Of a stretch of 64,000 nt of DNA, positions 52,401-61,419 are shown piece after piece. Source of the stretch: Deltaproteobacteria bacterium (GTDB lineage Bacteria; Desulfobacterota; Desulfomonilia; UBA1062); assembly GCA_029547185.1 (NCBI GenBank), contig JAKPPU010000046.1:124001-188000 (forward strand), given 5' to 3'. A model generated the notes under the pieces. It searched no databases. It was not told where the DNA came from and saw only the letters and a list, made by a program, of their open reading frames with translations. Position numbers and translations under genes: made by a program. Within the stretch, counting starts at the first letter, position 1. Each line of letters opens with the position of its first letter.

Positions 52401-54041
52401 ATGGGGAACAAAGGGAATGTCGCTCTGATAGTTATCCTGATTGCTGTGATCGGTATCATACTCTTTCTCAGCGTGCCTCTCGGGGGAAGGCTCGGCATCT
52501 TCAGAGAAGCGGCCATTTCCTTCATATTCCGCACGCCGCCCCAGTTCATCTCCATGGAAGTCAGCATAAACGGAATTCCCCGGACCGTTCATTCCGGAGA
52601 GAGCCTCAAGGTCACGGGAAACGAGACCATCGTCATCTCAAAGCTGAGTGCGAACACCTTTTTCGATAAATACCTTACGGCAGACGTCGTGGGATTCGGG
52701 AAGACGAACGATCTCCATGAGCCAATAGACACCTCCCAGATCCGCAGGCAGCTCATAGATGCAGGCATCCGGTCGATCCCCATCGAGATATTCTACATCG
52801 AGCACACGATCGCCAAGGTGCCACTGGAGATTGATCTTGATAAGCAGGATTTCATGGAGCGCATCCGGGAGGCCAAGGACATCGACGGCAAAATAGCCCT
52901 CTTAAAGAGCGCCCACACGAGCTTCCCCAAAGACCGCCAGATCGTGGGTATGCTCGACCAGCTCCTCTCCCAAAAGGGAGATTACGAGACACTGGCCGGC
53001 ATCTACAAGGGCCTTTTGGCGTCCGATCCCGAAGACGTGTCGTCCTATGCCCAGCTTTCGAGGTGTTATACCAAGCTCGGTATGCTCAAGGAAGCCATAG
53101 ACATGGAAAGTAAGATCGTGGAGAAGGGCCGTGCGAGTGCCGCTACATACCGGCGTATGGCCTTCCTGGCAGGAGAGTCCGGGGACCTCGGGGGCCGGAT
53201 CGGCTACCTCGAGATGGCCCGCAATCTCGCGCCCGGCGACGAGTCCATCATCATCGATCTCGCCAAGACCTACGAACAGGCAGGCAAAAGCGCAAAGGCT
53301 CTCGAGATCTACAGATCTTCGTCAGGCAGGGCAAAAGACCGCGCGATCCTCATTCCGGTCATCGAGGACTCCCTGAAGAAAAAGAAATACGATGAGGCGG
53401 CATCCCTCTTGAAGCGGTACATCGTCTATTATCCCCAGGATAAGAATGCGTATGCCCAGCTGGCCATGGTCATGGGCAAGCTCGGCCAGACAGACTCCCA
53501 GACCGCCTACTACTCGAAGGCGGTGGAGCTCAACAGCAGCGATCCGGTTCTTCTCTTCAACCTGGCGGCCTCGTATGAGAAGTCCGGGAAGGACAAGAGC
53601 GCCCTCGACACCTACAAAAGGGTCCTGGCGGTCAAGCCCGGCGACAGGGATTCCCTCGTCCGGGCTGCAGCCCTTTCTGAAAAGGCAGGGGATTACAGAT
53701 CTTCATACGAATACTACCAGGCTCTCGTGAAAATCGATGATTCAGCCGTGTTCAAGAAGGGGCTCGTCAGTGCGGCAGTGGGGCTTAAGGATTCGGACAA
53801 GATCATCAGTGCCAGCAAGGAATACCTGAAAGAGTCGAAAAACTATGACGTGGCCATTACCCTTGCCTATGCATACGAGTCGAGGGCGGCATCCAGGCAG
53901 GGAAGACAGAGGCTCGAAGATCTGAGCGCTGCCCTGGATGCGTATCAGCTTGCCCTGAAGATTAATCCACGGTCAAAGAAGGCCCAGGAAAAGATACCCG
54001 AATTGAAGATCGAAACGATAAAACTCAAGAGGGGAGCCTAA
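52401..54041 (+). CDS. TPR-repeat protein with N-terminal membrane anchor
   Basis: A 546-residue protein: one membrane segment at about 7-27 (VALIVILIAVIGIILFLSVP), a small beta domain (about 45-130; SMEVSINGIPRTVHSGESLK), then TPR repeats through most of the remaining length (AQLSRCYTKLGMLKEAIDME; YAQLAMVMGKLGQTDSQTAY; LLFNLAASYEKSGKDKSALD; AALDAYQLALKINPRSKKAQ). With the N-terminus in the membrane, the TPR part is probably periplasmic. Function unknown; may assist the divergent pilus genes. Confidence 0.85.
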   Translation: MGNKGNVALIVILIAVIGIILFLSVPLGGRLGIFREAAISFIFRTPPQFISMEVSINGIPRTVHSGESLKVTGNETIVISKLSANTFFDKYLTADVVGFGKTNDLHEPIDTSQIRRQLIDAGIRSIPIEIFYIEHTIAKVPLEIDLDKQDFMERIREAKDIDGKIALLKSAHTSFPKDRQIVGMLDQLLSQKGDYETLAGIYKGLLASDPEDVSSYAQLSRCYTKLGMLKEAIDMESKIVEKGRASAATYRRMAFLAGESGDLGGRIGYLEMARNLAPGDESIIIDLAKTYEQAGKSAKALEIYRSSSGRAKDRAILIPVIEDSLKKKKYDEAASLLKRYIVYYPQDKNAYAQLAMVMGKLGQTDSQTAYYSKAVELNSSDPVLLFNLAASYEKSGKDKSALDTYKRVLAVKPGDRDSLVRAAALSEKAGDYRSSYEYYQALVKIDDSAVFKKGLVSAAVGLKDSDKIISASKEYLKESKNYDVAITLAYAYESRAASRQGRQRLEDLSAALDAYQLALKINPRSKKAQEKIPELKIETIKLKRGA

Positions 54042-54097
54042 GAGAAGAGCCCGCGCACCCTTTTAACCCGGAGTATCTTCTTTTCCTTGACAAGATC

Positions 54098-54751
54098 ATG
54101 AAGAGAACATTTGCTATCGGAGATATCCATGGCTGTCTCGACCAGCTCGAAGACCTCGTGGCCCGGATCGACCTCAAAGAGAGCGATCTGGCGATTTTTC
54201 TCGGAGACTACATCGACCGGGGTCCGGATTCCGCCGATGTGGTCGATTTCCTGATCGATCTTGCGAAAAAGGTCCCCTGTATCTTCCTGAGGGGCAATCA
54301 TGAACATATGTTTCTGGAGTTTCTCGAGTTCGGCGCGAACAAAACGATGTATTTCGCCAACGGCGGGATGAAGACCGTCGAGTCTTATCTGGGACCGGAA
54401 GAGCCCTCCCGGTCCCATGTAAAGGCAGCGCAGGCGCTGAGTGAAGAGCATCGGGACTTTTATGCCGGATTGAAGTGGTACTATGAAGATCAGCACTACA
54501 TTTATGTGCATGCAGGAATAAGGCCGGGCATCCCCATGTCCGGGCAGGAGCGTCAGGATCTCATCTGGATCCGTGACGAGTTCATCTTCTCTCCCACCGG
54601 GATGAAGAAGAAGGTGATATTCGGTCACACACCCTTTGCTCGGCCGCTCATAAAAGACGACAAGATAGGCATCGACACCGGGGCGGTTTACGGGGGAGTA
54701 CTCACCGCAGTCCGGCTTCCCGAAGAGGTCTTCATCCAGTCGCATCGATAG
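54098..54751 (+). CDS. Serine/threonine protein phosphatase-type metallophosphoesterase
   Basis: A 217-residue PPP-family enzyme. The family motifs are complete: GDIHGCLDQL (8-17), GDYIDRGPDSADVV and RGNHEHMFLEF, followed by a His ligand in VHAGIRPG and the final GHTPF. Such enzymes are dinuclear-metal phosphatases on phosphoprotein or diadenosine tetraphosphate; the target is unknown. It starts 56 bp after the TPR gene and precedes a J-domain gene. Confidence 0.92.
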   Translation: MKRTFAIGDIHGCLDQLEDLVARIDLKESDLAIFLGDYIDRGPDSADVVDFLIDLAKKVPCIFLRGNHEHMFLEFLEFGANKTMYFANGGMKTVESYLGPEEPSRSHVKAAQALSEEHRDFYAGLKWYYEDQHYIYVHAGIRPGIPMSGQERQDLIWIRDEFIFSPTGMKKKVIFGHTPFARPLIKDDKIGIDTGAVYGGVLTAVRLPEEVFIQSHR

Positions 54752-54792
54752 CGTGCTTGTTGAGGCGGTCTTCTTAAGGTTATAACGGAGCC

Positions 54793-55452
54793 ATGGTCAA
54801 GGACTACTACCAAATCCTGTGCATAACAAGGGATGCCGGGGCTGAGGAGATCAAAAAGGCCTACCGCAAGCTTGCCATGAAATTTCATCCCGACCTGAAC
54901 AGGGATGATCCCCGCTCCGTAGAATACTTCCGCGACATCACCGAGGCATACGGGGTGCTCATCGACAGCGAGAAGAGAAAGAGATATGACCGGGACATGG
55001 CTCGCGGTTTCGAGCGGGAGACGGTATTCCAGGATATCTTCAGCCGGTCCGAATTCCGGGAGGTCTTCGATGACCTTCCCATCAGGCAGGAATGGCTCGA
55101 GAAGCTCCTCATGGTGAGCAGGGTCTTCGTTTATGAGGCGCTCATTTACGGAGGAAGGCCGACGGATGTCCTGAAGCGCTCCGTCCTTCGGCTGGCAGCT
55201 GCCGGTGCAAAGAGATTTTTCCACAGCGTGATGGACATCCATGAGCCCATCCTCATCCCTGAGGAGATAGCATCCAGCGGAGGTTACATCACGATCGAAT
55301 ACCGTCCGGGATTCTCAAAGCGCAGAATCAAGGTAAGCATACCGCAGAGCATCAAGTCCGGTACGGTCTTGAGAATAGCGGGAATGGGCAGGAGAAATCC
55401 TTCGAATAAATCCGGCGATCTCTACTTGCACGTAGACATCGAATCTTCGTAG
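54793..55452 (+). CDS. DnaJ/CbpA-like J-domain protein
   Basis: A 219-residue co-chaperone. The J domain (residues 1-70) is VKDYYQILCITRDAGAEEIK and KLAMKFHPDLN with HPD, then DSEKRKRYDRDM. There is no Gly/Phe-rich or zinc region as in type A DnaJ. The C-terminal 65 residues look like one half of a substrate-binding beta domain (ITIEYRPGFSKRRIKVSIPQ; GMGRRNPSNKSGDLYLHVDI), so it is a shortened type B-like form. Overlaps the opposing diguanylate cyclase gene by 31 bp. Confidence 0.9.
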   Translation: MVKDYYQILCITRDAGAEEIKKAYRKLAMKFHPDLNRDDPRSVEYFRDITEAYGVLIDSEKRKRYDRDMARGFERETVFQDIFSRSEFREVFDDLPIRQEWLEKLLMVSRVFVYEALIYGGRPTDVLKRSVLRLAAAGAKRFFHSVMDIHEPILIPEEIASSGGYITIEYRPGFSKRRIKVSIPQSIKSGTVLRIAGMGRRNPSNKSGDLYLHVDIESS

Positions 55453-56342
55453 ATCACGATCCGGTTCTTTCCGTTTTGTTTTCCCCAATACATGGCACGG
55501 TCGGCCATCCTCAGGAGCTCATTGTGGTCAGCCGTGTGCTGGGGGAACCCTGCGAGGCCGATCGTGACGCTGACATTGAGTGTGAGAACCACGGTCTTGC
55601 AGATACGCTCGGAGACGACAACCGCCTCTTCGAGAGAGGTTTCCGGGAAGATGATGACGAACTCCTCTCCGCCGTATCGGGCAAGGATATCGCAGTTTCT
55701 CGTATTATGCCTGAAGATGTGGGCAAGGCGCGTGAGGAGCTCGTTTCCCTCCTCATGGCCCTTTGAATCGTTATAGAGCTTGAAGTCGTCGATATCGATC
55801 ATGGCAAGCGACATGACACGGTTGTAGCGGATGTGACGGACGACCTCGTTTTTCAGCATCGCGATGAGGTGGCGGAAGTTGTAGAGACCCGTAAGCTCGT
55901 CTGTCCGTGAAAGCGTCCTGTAGTATGCCGCCAGCTCCGCTTCTTCCTTGAGCCTGGTCTCCTCGAGGATCCGGTTGATGGTCATGTGGAGGTGATCCAG
56001 GAGGATGGGCTTGGTGATGAAATCCGAGGCCCCGAGCTTCATGCACTCGACGGCGTCCCGGATGGTGCCGTACCCGGTGATCACGATCACCTGGATATGG
56101 GAGCGAATTCTCTTGATGATCTTCAAGAGCTCGGATCCGGTCATCCCGGGAAGATGGAGATCAACGATCGCGATCTGGAATCCGTTCTTTTCAACCATCT
56201 CGACCGCCTGCTCTGCATTGATGCACGTAGTCAGGTCATACCCCTTGTCGCAGAGATACTCGGAGATGAGGTCAAGGGTCTCCTTCTCATCATCGACGAG
56301 AAGGATTCGGGTATTTATTGGATTCGTCATCTCGCTAGCCAT
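55422..56342 (-). CDS. Receiver-GGDEF diguanylate cyclase (PleD-like response regulator)
   Basis: A 306-residue two-domain protein. The receiver (about 10-130) has the acidic DDE pocket and phospho-acceptor Asp61 (AIVDLHLPGM), with Thr and Lys switch residues. The GGDEF domain (about 145-300) has an intact active site GGEEF at 224-228 and an RNCD inhibitory-site motif (RxxD, 215-218) five residues before it, so it should make c-di-GMP under product inhibition. Divergent from the HDOD/kinase operon at 56550. No cognate kinase is fused. Confidence 0.94.
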   Translation of the reverse strand: MASEMTNPINTRILLVDDEKETLDLISEYLCDKGYDLTTCINAEQAVEMVEKNGFQIAIVDLHLPGMTGSELLKIIKRIRSHIQVIVITGYGTIRDAVECMKLGASDFITKPILLDHLHMTINRILEETRLKEEAELAAYYRTLSRTDELTGLYNFRHLIAMLKNEVVRHIRYNRVMSLAMIDIDDFKLYNDSKGHEEGNELLTRLAHIFRHNTRNCDILARYGGEEFVIIFPETSLEEAVVVSERICKTVVLTLNVSVTIGLAGFPQHTADHNELLRMADRAMYWGKQNGKNRIVIYEDSMSTCK

Positions 56343-56439
56343 TTTCCCTCATATGTATTGTATCCCTTTTTCAGACCTCATGTGAAGCGAGATCTCCCTT
56401 GTGCTATACTAACGGAAAATCGAAGAAAATACATAAAGA

Positions 56440-56549
56440 AAAATTCAATCCCTCATTGGGGGCCGGGGTGAAAGTTCAGAACACCCGCAGGGATCCCGAG
56501 CGGAAAATCCCTTCAAGTTCTTTTCATAAGAGGCCGTTAAACCTTGGTA
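56440..56549 (+). other. Structured-looking leader upstream of the HDOD gene
   Basis: GGGTG and CACCC (around 56466-56484) can pair over an 11-nt loop, and GGGATCCC with a later TCCC offers competing pairs. I do not match it to any riboswitch class I know. It lies between a -10-like TATACT (56405-56410) and the start at 56550. Confidence 0.3.
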
Positions 56550-57356
56550 ATGGAAAAGACTTCCTGCCAATTTTGCGTTCAGATGAATGTGGACAGCATA
56601 CCTGCGCTTAAGGCAAGCAAGATAAGGCTTCTTGAGGCGCTCCAGCATGAGGATGCGGATATCGACTGTCTTAGCGACGCGATCTCAACCGATCCGGCCA
56701 TGACCGCTAAGATCATAAGGCTTGCCAATTCTCCGTTCTACCGTCATGCCCGGCAGCATTTCGGACTCCACCAGTCGCTTCTGACCATCGGCATGGATAT
56801 GGTGAAGTGCATCGCCCTTTCCATGGCCGTTATGGATTCCCTGGGATGCGAGATAAAGTATGCCAGGAGCCTCTGGTCGCACTCGTATGCAACGGCACTC
56901 ATCGCCCTGTCCTTGAGCAGCGATCATGTCGAAAAGGATCGCCTGTTCACAGGGGCTCTCCTTCACGATCTCGGGAGGATGGTTTTTCTGTCCAAGGCCC
57001 CGGAGGCCTACTCCTCCCTGTTCGAGTTCGAGGGATACTGGCCCGATATGAGCCTTGAGAACGACGTATTTGCCATTGACCATACCGTTCTCGGAGAAAC
57101 GGTCGCCAGGGCATGGCATTTCCCCGAGGAGACCATAGAGGTGATCCGGAACCATCACAAGCCCGCAAGCAGAACTTCAGCCCTTGTATACCTCATCAAC
57201 CACGTGATAAATCAGTACGAGAAAGGCGATCAGTCGGCAACCTCCCCGGGCAACAGGCTAATTCATTCCTATCTAGGGGATATGTATAAAGATCTTGTAA
57301 ACCTTATCATACAACGGTATAAGATTAACGCTGTCATAATCGAAAATCTTTTTTAG
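56550..57356 (+). CDS. HDOD domain protein
   Basis: A 268-residue HDOD protein. Residues about 20-220 hold the domain: SDAISTDPAMTAKIIRLANS, the GMDMVKCIALSMAVMD segment and, unusually for this often-degenerate family, a retained HD pair in GALLHDLGRMVF, with a later DHTVLGETVARAWHFP and HHK. HDOD proteins act in signalling, often near GGDEF, kinase or chemotaxis genes. ATG 56550 is chosen; a TTG at 56544 is nearby. It heads the signalling operon, 8 bp before the hybrid kinase. Confidence 0.88.
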   Translation: MEKTSCQFCVQMNVDSIPALKASKIRLLEALQHEDADIDCLSDAISTDPAMTAKIIRLANSPFYRHARQHFGLHQSLLTIGMDMVKCIALSMAVMDSLGCEIKYARSLWSHSYATALIALSLSSDHVEKDRLFTGALLHDLGRMVFLSKAPEAYSSLFEFEGYWPDMSLENDVFAIDHTVLGETVARAWHFPEETIEVIRNHHKPASRTSALVYLINHVINQYEKGDQSATSPGNRLIHSYLGDMYKDLVNLIIQRYKINAVIIENLF

Positions 57357-57364
57357 GGGCACTG

Positions 57365-59476
57365 GTGGCTGTGAAAAACAGTTTGTCGGGTATGAAAGCA
57401 CCCTTTGACGTTTCCCGGGACAGGGAGAGGATGCTGCTCGATCTGCTGAAAAAAGCCACTGATTTCTATGAAGATACCATCGGGGTTCTCTCGAGCATTT
57501 TCGAACTCTCCGAGCACATAGGTTCATGCTCGCCGGAAGAAGATTTTTACGCCTATGTCGTTCAGGTCCTCATCAGGGAGTCGAGGTGCGAAAACGCATC
57601 CATCTTCATCGTGAAGGAAGGGAAGGTGATCCTCAAATCGGCAGCCGGGACATACCGCCCGAGTGAGCCGACCGAGGTCTCCATGGATATCGGGGAGGGC
57701 GTGGCCGGAAGATGCGCCCTCGAGGGAAAACCCATTCTCATCTCCAATACCGGAGACTGCAGCTACTTCAAAGACATCCCGAATACCAAGGTGAGAATCG
57801 GCTCAATGCTCTGCGTCCCCATCAAGGAGGGAGACATCACCTTCGGAGTGCTCAACCTCTCACACTCACGGATCAATTTCTTTGACATGCATTCGCTCCG
57901 GGTCTTCGAGCTCCTCGGCCTGCTCGTGGGGCAGATGCTCACCCTCGTTCATCTCTCCTCGATCTTCCAGAGGAGGAATTCGGATCTGAACGACCTCCTC
58001 CGGCAGAAGGATGAGAGCCTGCGGACCATCTCCGAGAGCTACAAGGCAGTGGTCGACTCCTCCGAGGACGTAATCTTCATCCTCTCCGGGAGCGACTCGG
58101 TTACCTTCTGCAACCAGAGACTCTTCTCCCTGCTCGGGAACGTGCCTTCGAAGATGCAGGACATCTTCGACAGCGATGCGATGAGCCGCTTCCGTGAGCA
58201 TCTTTCAGAAGTGCATCCGGGACAATCCCGGGATTTCGAGATGAACGTCTCCATCGGGAGAACAACGGGCGTCATCGGCCAGTTCTTCATCAAGAGGCTC
58301 GGGACGGAGCAGACCCTGGTGGTCATGCGGGATGTGACGGCAAAGAGACGCATGGAGCAGCGGGCCATGCAGACGGAAAAGCTCACCTCCTTAGGCCTCC
58401 TCACTTCAGGCATCGCCCATGAGCTGAACAACAGGCTCACACCCATCCTGGGCTTTGCCGATCTCATCAATGCCAAGAAGCTCGGAGAAAAAGATCAGAA
58501 GAGACTCTCGGTCATCATCAACGCGGCGAATTCGGCAAAGCATATCGTTGAATCCCTCTTGAAGTTCTCGAGGAACAAGCCTCCGGAGAAGATCGTCTTC
58601 GACATGCGGGACGTCATCAAGAGAACCGTGAGCCTCTATGCCCCCACGGTAAAGAAGCGGGGCATAAAGTTCATCTGTGAGGATTACCCCGAACCTCTCT
58701 TTGTCCGGGCCGACATGAACTGCATGGAGCAGGTGCTCGTGAATTTCATCAACAACGCCATTGACGCCATAGACGATCAGCCCGGAAGCATCTGCCTCAC
58801 GGCCTATATGAAGGACCGTCACGTCCATGTCTCCATCCAGGATTCGGGACCCGGAATCCCCGAAGAGATCATGACGAAGATATTCGACCCCTTCTTTACG
58901 ACAAAGCCCAAGGACAAAGGCACCGGCCTGGGATTGAGCATCTGCTACGGCATCATTTCCGACCACAAGGGGGAGATTTCCCTCGAGAACACGGGGCAGG
59001 GCGCTCTCGCACGTATAAAGATTCCCGCCATGTCGGCCGATGGACATGGTGAGCCGACGGAAGCCAAAGAAGAGGCTTCCCCCGGTATAAAGGTGCAGGA
59101 ACCTGGAAAGCGCTCGGTGATCATGGTGGTGGAAGATGAGGAAGACCTCCTGGATCTCATGGTGGACACCTTGAGCCCCTTCTACGAGGTAATGCCGTTC
59201 AGCAACGGGCAGAATGCCTTCGATCACCTGGATGAACGCCAGTGGGAACTCATCATATCTGACTTGAGGATGCCGGTGATGGACGGGATGGAACTCTATC
59301 GGACCGTGGTGCAGAAGCACCCGTGGCTGAAGAAGCGGTTCATGTTCATAACCGGCGATACCTACGACTACCAGATAAAGGAGTTTCTCGAAACCACGGG
59401 GGCGACGTTCCTTCGTAAGCCCTTCAGGATCAAGGACTTGAGAGAGATCGTCTATAAACAGCTGGAATGTGCATAA
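57365..59476 (+). CDS. Hybrid sensor histidine kinase (GAF-PAS-HisKA-HATPase-REC)
   Basis: A soluble 703-residue kinase with no membrane segment. Residues about 35-195 form a GAF domain (SMLCVPIKEGDITFGVLNLS), about 205-225 a short coiled coil, about 222-330 a PAS domain (YKAVVDSSEDVIFILSGSDS). The kinase core has His352 in TSGIAHELNN, the N box NNAIDAID (about 463-470), G boxes DSGPGIP and GTGLGL. A C-terminal receiver (about 585-703) has Asp633 in IISDLRMPVMDG. It senses a cytoplasmic signal and passes phosphate to its own receiver or to the next two genes. Start GTG 57365, an AGGGG site upstream. Confidence 0.95.
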   Translation: MAVKNSLSGMKAPFDVSRDRERMLLDLLKKATDFYEDTIGVLSSIFELSEHIGSCSPEEDFYAYVVQVLIRESRCENASIFIVKEGKVILKSAAGTYRPSEPTEVSMDIGEGVAGRCALEGKPILISNTGDCSYFKDIPNTKVRIGSMLCVPIKEGDITFGVLNLSHSRINFFDMHSLRVFELLGLLVGQMLTLVHLSSIFQRRNSDLNDLLRQKDESLRTISESYKAVVDSSEDVIFILSGSDSVTFCNQRLFSLLGNVPSKMQDIFDSDAMSRFREHLSEVHPGQSRDFEMNVSIGRTTGVIGQFFIKRLGTEQTLVVMRDVTAKRRMEQRAMQTEKLTSLGLLTSGIAHELNNRLTPILGFADLINAKKLGEKDQKRLSVIINAANSAKHIVESLLKFSRNKPPEKIVFDMRDVIKRTVSLYAPTVKKRGIKFICEDYPEPLFVRADMNCMEQVLVNFINNAIDAIDDQPGSICLTAYMKDRHVHVSIQDSGPGIPEEIMTKIFDPFFTTKPKDKGTGLGLSICYGIISDHKGEISLENTGQGALARIKIPAMSADGHGEPTEAKEEASPGIKVQEPGKRSVIMVVEDEEDLLDLMVDTLSPFYEVMPFSNGQNAFDHLDERQWELIISDLRMPVMDGMELYRTVVQKHPWLKKRFMFITGDTYDYQIKEFLETTGATFLRKPFRIKDLREIVYKQLECA

Positions 59477-59487
59477 GGCAGCAGATA

Positions 59488-60162
59488 ATGGAAAAGAAAC
59501 AGATTCTCGTTGTAGATGATGAAGAGATCGTACGGTACTCCCTGGTAAATATTCTCAGGCACCACGGCTATGAAGTGGACGACGTACCTTCCGCGGAAAA
59601 GGCACTGGAAGTCTTCAGGGAGAAGAAATACCACCTCGTGCTCACCGACCTCGTCCTCGAAGGCATGGGAGGCCTCGATCTCCTGGAAAACATAAAGGTG
59701 ATATCTCCGAAGACCCTGGTAATCGTGATCACGGGGTACGGCTCCATCAAGACAGCCGTTTCGGCACTCAGGCTCGGGGTGTACGACTATCTCCTCAAGC
59801 CCTGCGATGAGGATGAATTGATCATCCGCATCCGGAGGGCCCTCGAGATGCAGAATTACGGTCAGGAACAGAAGCGCATCCAGGAGGTGAGCACCATCAC
59901 CAAGACGACGGTGACGCTGTCCGACAGGATAAACACCCCCCTGAACATCATCCTGGGAAATATCGAGATGCTGCAGATATCCTCCGAGCTCGAAGGCAAG
60001 GACAAGGTGCACAAGACGCTCAAGATCATGGAAGAGCAGATCTTCAAGATCAAGGACGTCATGGACAAACTCGCGCGGCTCACGACGGCTGAAACCAGAA
60101 AATACACCGCGCTCAGGGATTACGAGATCATCGATTTGACGACACAAAAAAGCAATGGATAA
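59488..60162 (+). CDS. Response regulator with a DHp-like tail lacking the phospho-histidine
   Basis: A 224-residue protein. The receiver (about 1-122) is normal: DDEE pocket, Asp54 in LVLTDLVLEGMGG, Thr and Lys switch residues. The rest (about 125-224) is two helices resembling a histidine-kinase dimerisation domain: TLSDRINTPLNIILGNIEML at about 143-162. In kinases this segment reads S-H-E-x-R-T-P-L-N, so the His is replaced by Asp here. No ATPase domain follows. It overlaps the next receiver gene by 8 bp. ATG 59488 is preferred over an ATG at 59467 inside the kinase gene. Confidence 0.88.
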   Translation: MEKKQILVVDDEEIVRYSLVNILRHHGYEVDDVPSAEKALEVFREKKYHLVLTDLVLEGMGGLDLLENIKVISPKTLVIVITGYGSIKTAVSALRLGVYDYLLKPCDEDELIIRIRRALEMQNYGQEQKRIQEVSTITKTTVTLSDRINTPLNIILGNIEMLQISSELEGKDKVHKTLKIMEEQIFKIKDVMDKLARLTTAETRKYTALRDYEIIDLTTQKSNG

Positions 60163-60523
60163 CTCCAAGAACATACTCATAGTAGATGATTCGGATGAGC
60201 TGACGAACGTCATTTCCGACTTCTTAAGCATGTTCGGATACTGCGTGCATACGGCGAAAGACGGGATCGATGCCCTCAAGCGCCTCGAGGGGCAGTCCAT
60301 GGACATCGTGGTCAGCGACATTCACATGCCGAGAATGGATGGATACACTCTGATGACCGAGATCAAGGCCCGGTATCCCCGGACCCCCATCATTCTCATT
60401 ACCGGATTCGGTGTGAGCGAGGCAAAGAAGATGGCCTTTGAAAAGGGTGCGGACGCCTTCGTGGCAAAGCCGTTCCATTTGAAAGATCTGAAGGGCGTGA
60501 TAGATTCCGTCATCAGCCATTGA
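60155..60523 (+). CDS. Single-domain response regulator (CheY-like)
   Basis: A 122-residue receiver with acidic pocket DDSD, Asp55 in IVVSDIHMPRMDG, Thr in LITGFG and the switch Lys in AKPFHLKD. No output domain. It overlaps the preceding gene by 8 bp. Likely phosphorelay partner of the hybrid kinase. Confidence 0.94.
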   Translation: MDNSKNILIVDDSDELTNVISDFLSMFGYCVHTAKDGIDALKRLEGQSMDIVVSDIHMPRMDGYTLMTEIKARYPRTPIILITGFGVSEAKKMAFEKGADAFVAKPFHLKDLKGVIDSVISH

Positions 60524-60557
60524 AATACCAATACAGACAGCGAGAGGGGGAAAGACA

Positions 60558-61019
60558 ATGAACACGAAGAACATGCTGAAGAAACCGAGGAAAGTACTCT
60601 GCTACGTCGCTCTGAGCAAAAACAGCCCGTACCTTGTAAAATACGCTTATGAGCTCAGCAACCTGATCGATGCCGAGCTCTTCGTCCTTCATACCGTCAC
60701 CGATATCAAAGGACTGGCCGGCTTCTACGTTCCCCACATCAACATGGACAAGCTCGAAGAGGAAGTGATCCAGGCTGCCAGAGACAAGTTATATGCCATC
60801 TGCCACCAGGCCGTGGGCGACAGCATCGACATGGCTCACAGGATCGTCAGGCACGGCGGCCTCCTCGATACCGTGGATGAGATCATCAAGGAGAAGCAGA
60901 TCGAGCTCATCGTCCTGCCTCAGGAGCTGGGAAAAGGGAACCTTTCCCTGTTCAGGGGCGATTACGCCGAGCGCTTCATGAAGAATGCGGCGATCCCGTT
61001 CCTGGTCCTGCCTATGTAG
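60558..61019 (+). CDS. Universal stress protein (UspA family)
   Basis: A 153-residue Usp fold. It begins KVLCYVALSKNSPYLVKYAY and has the segment IELIVLPQELGKGN where ATP-binding members carry G-x2-G-x9-G-S/T; here the motif is not clearly complete, so nucleotide binding is uncertain. It ends MKNAAIPFLVLP, the typical C-terminal strand. Last gene of the rightward signalling operon. ATG 60558 behind GAGGGGG. Confidence 0.88.
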   Translation: MNTKNMLKKPRKVLCYVALSKNSPYLVKYAYELSNLIDAELFVLHTVTDIKGLAGFYVPHINMDKLEEEVIQAARDKLYAICHQAVGDSIDMAHRIVRHGGLLDTVDEIIKEKQIELIVLPQELGKGNLSLFRGDYAERFMKNAAIPFLVLPM

Positions 61020-61070
61020 CGATCCAATTCCGTCGGAGCTGCCCCGGGAGAATGGCTTTTCCGTCGTTCC

Positions 61071-61340
61071 CTAAAACCATTTCGGGTTGATGGGTTCGTT
61101 GGTAATGTACGGCCGTTCGCTCTCTGAGGGGCCGCTTCGCGGATGATCCTGCTCTTTGCCTTCATATCTCGGGAATATCTTCTCGGGGATCTCGAGCGTC
61201 CGCGGCCTCGGGGCATCCTCACCGTCTCTTTGGGCATCCTTCGTGCTCATGGTGTATTTTCCGAGGAATTTCAGCACGGACGGGATCACGAAGAAGAGGA
61301 TGAGGAGAAGGATCAGACTGGTAAAAGATTGATTTTCCAT
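61071..61340 (-). CDS. Small membrane protein, unknown function
   Basis: An 89-residue protein: one N-terminal membrane segment (FTSLILLLILFFVIPSVLKF) and a hydrophilic, Pro/Arg/Glu-rich tail likely in the cytoplasm. No clear ribosome site before ATG 61340. Not recognised. Confidence 0.6.
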   Translation of the reverse strand: MENQSFTSLILLLILFFVIPSVLKFLGKYTMSTKDAQRDGEDAPRPRTLEIPEKIFPRYEGKEQDHPRSGPSESERPYITNEPINPKWF

Positions 61341-61419
61341 AATAGCAAAATAATAACACGGATGCGCTCATCCAAACCAGATGTTTTTTCCGGGGAGACT
61401 CTGCAGGGAACGAAACGTA

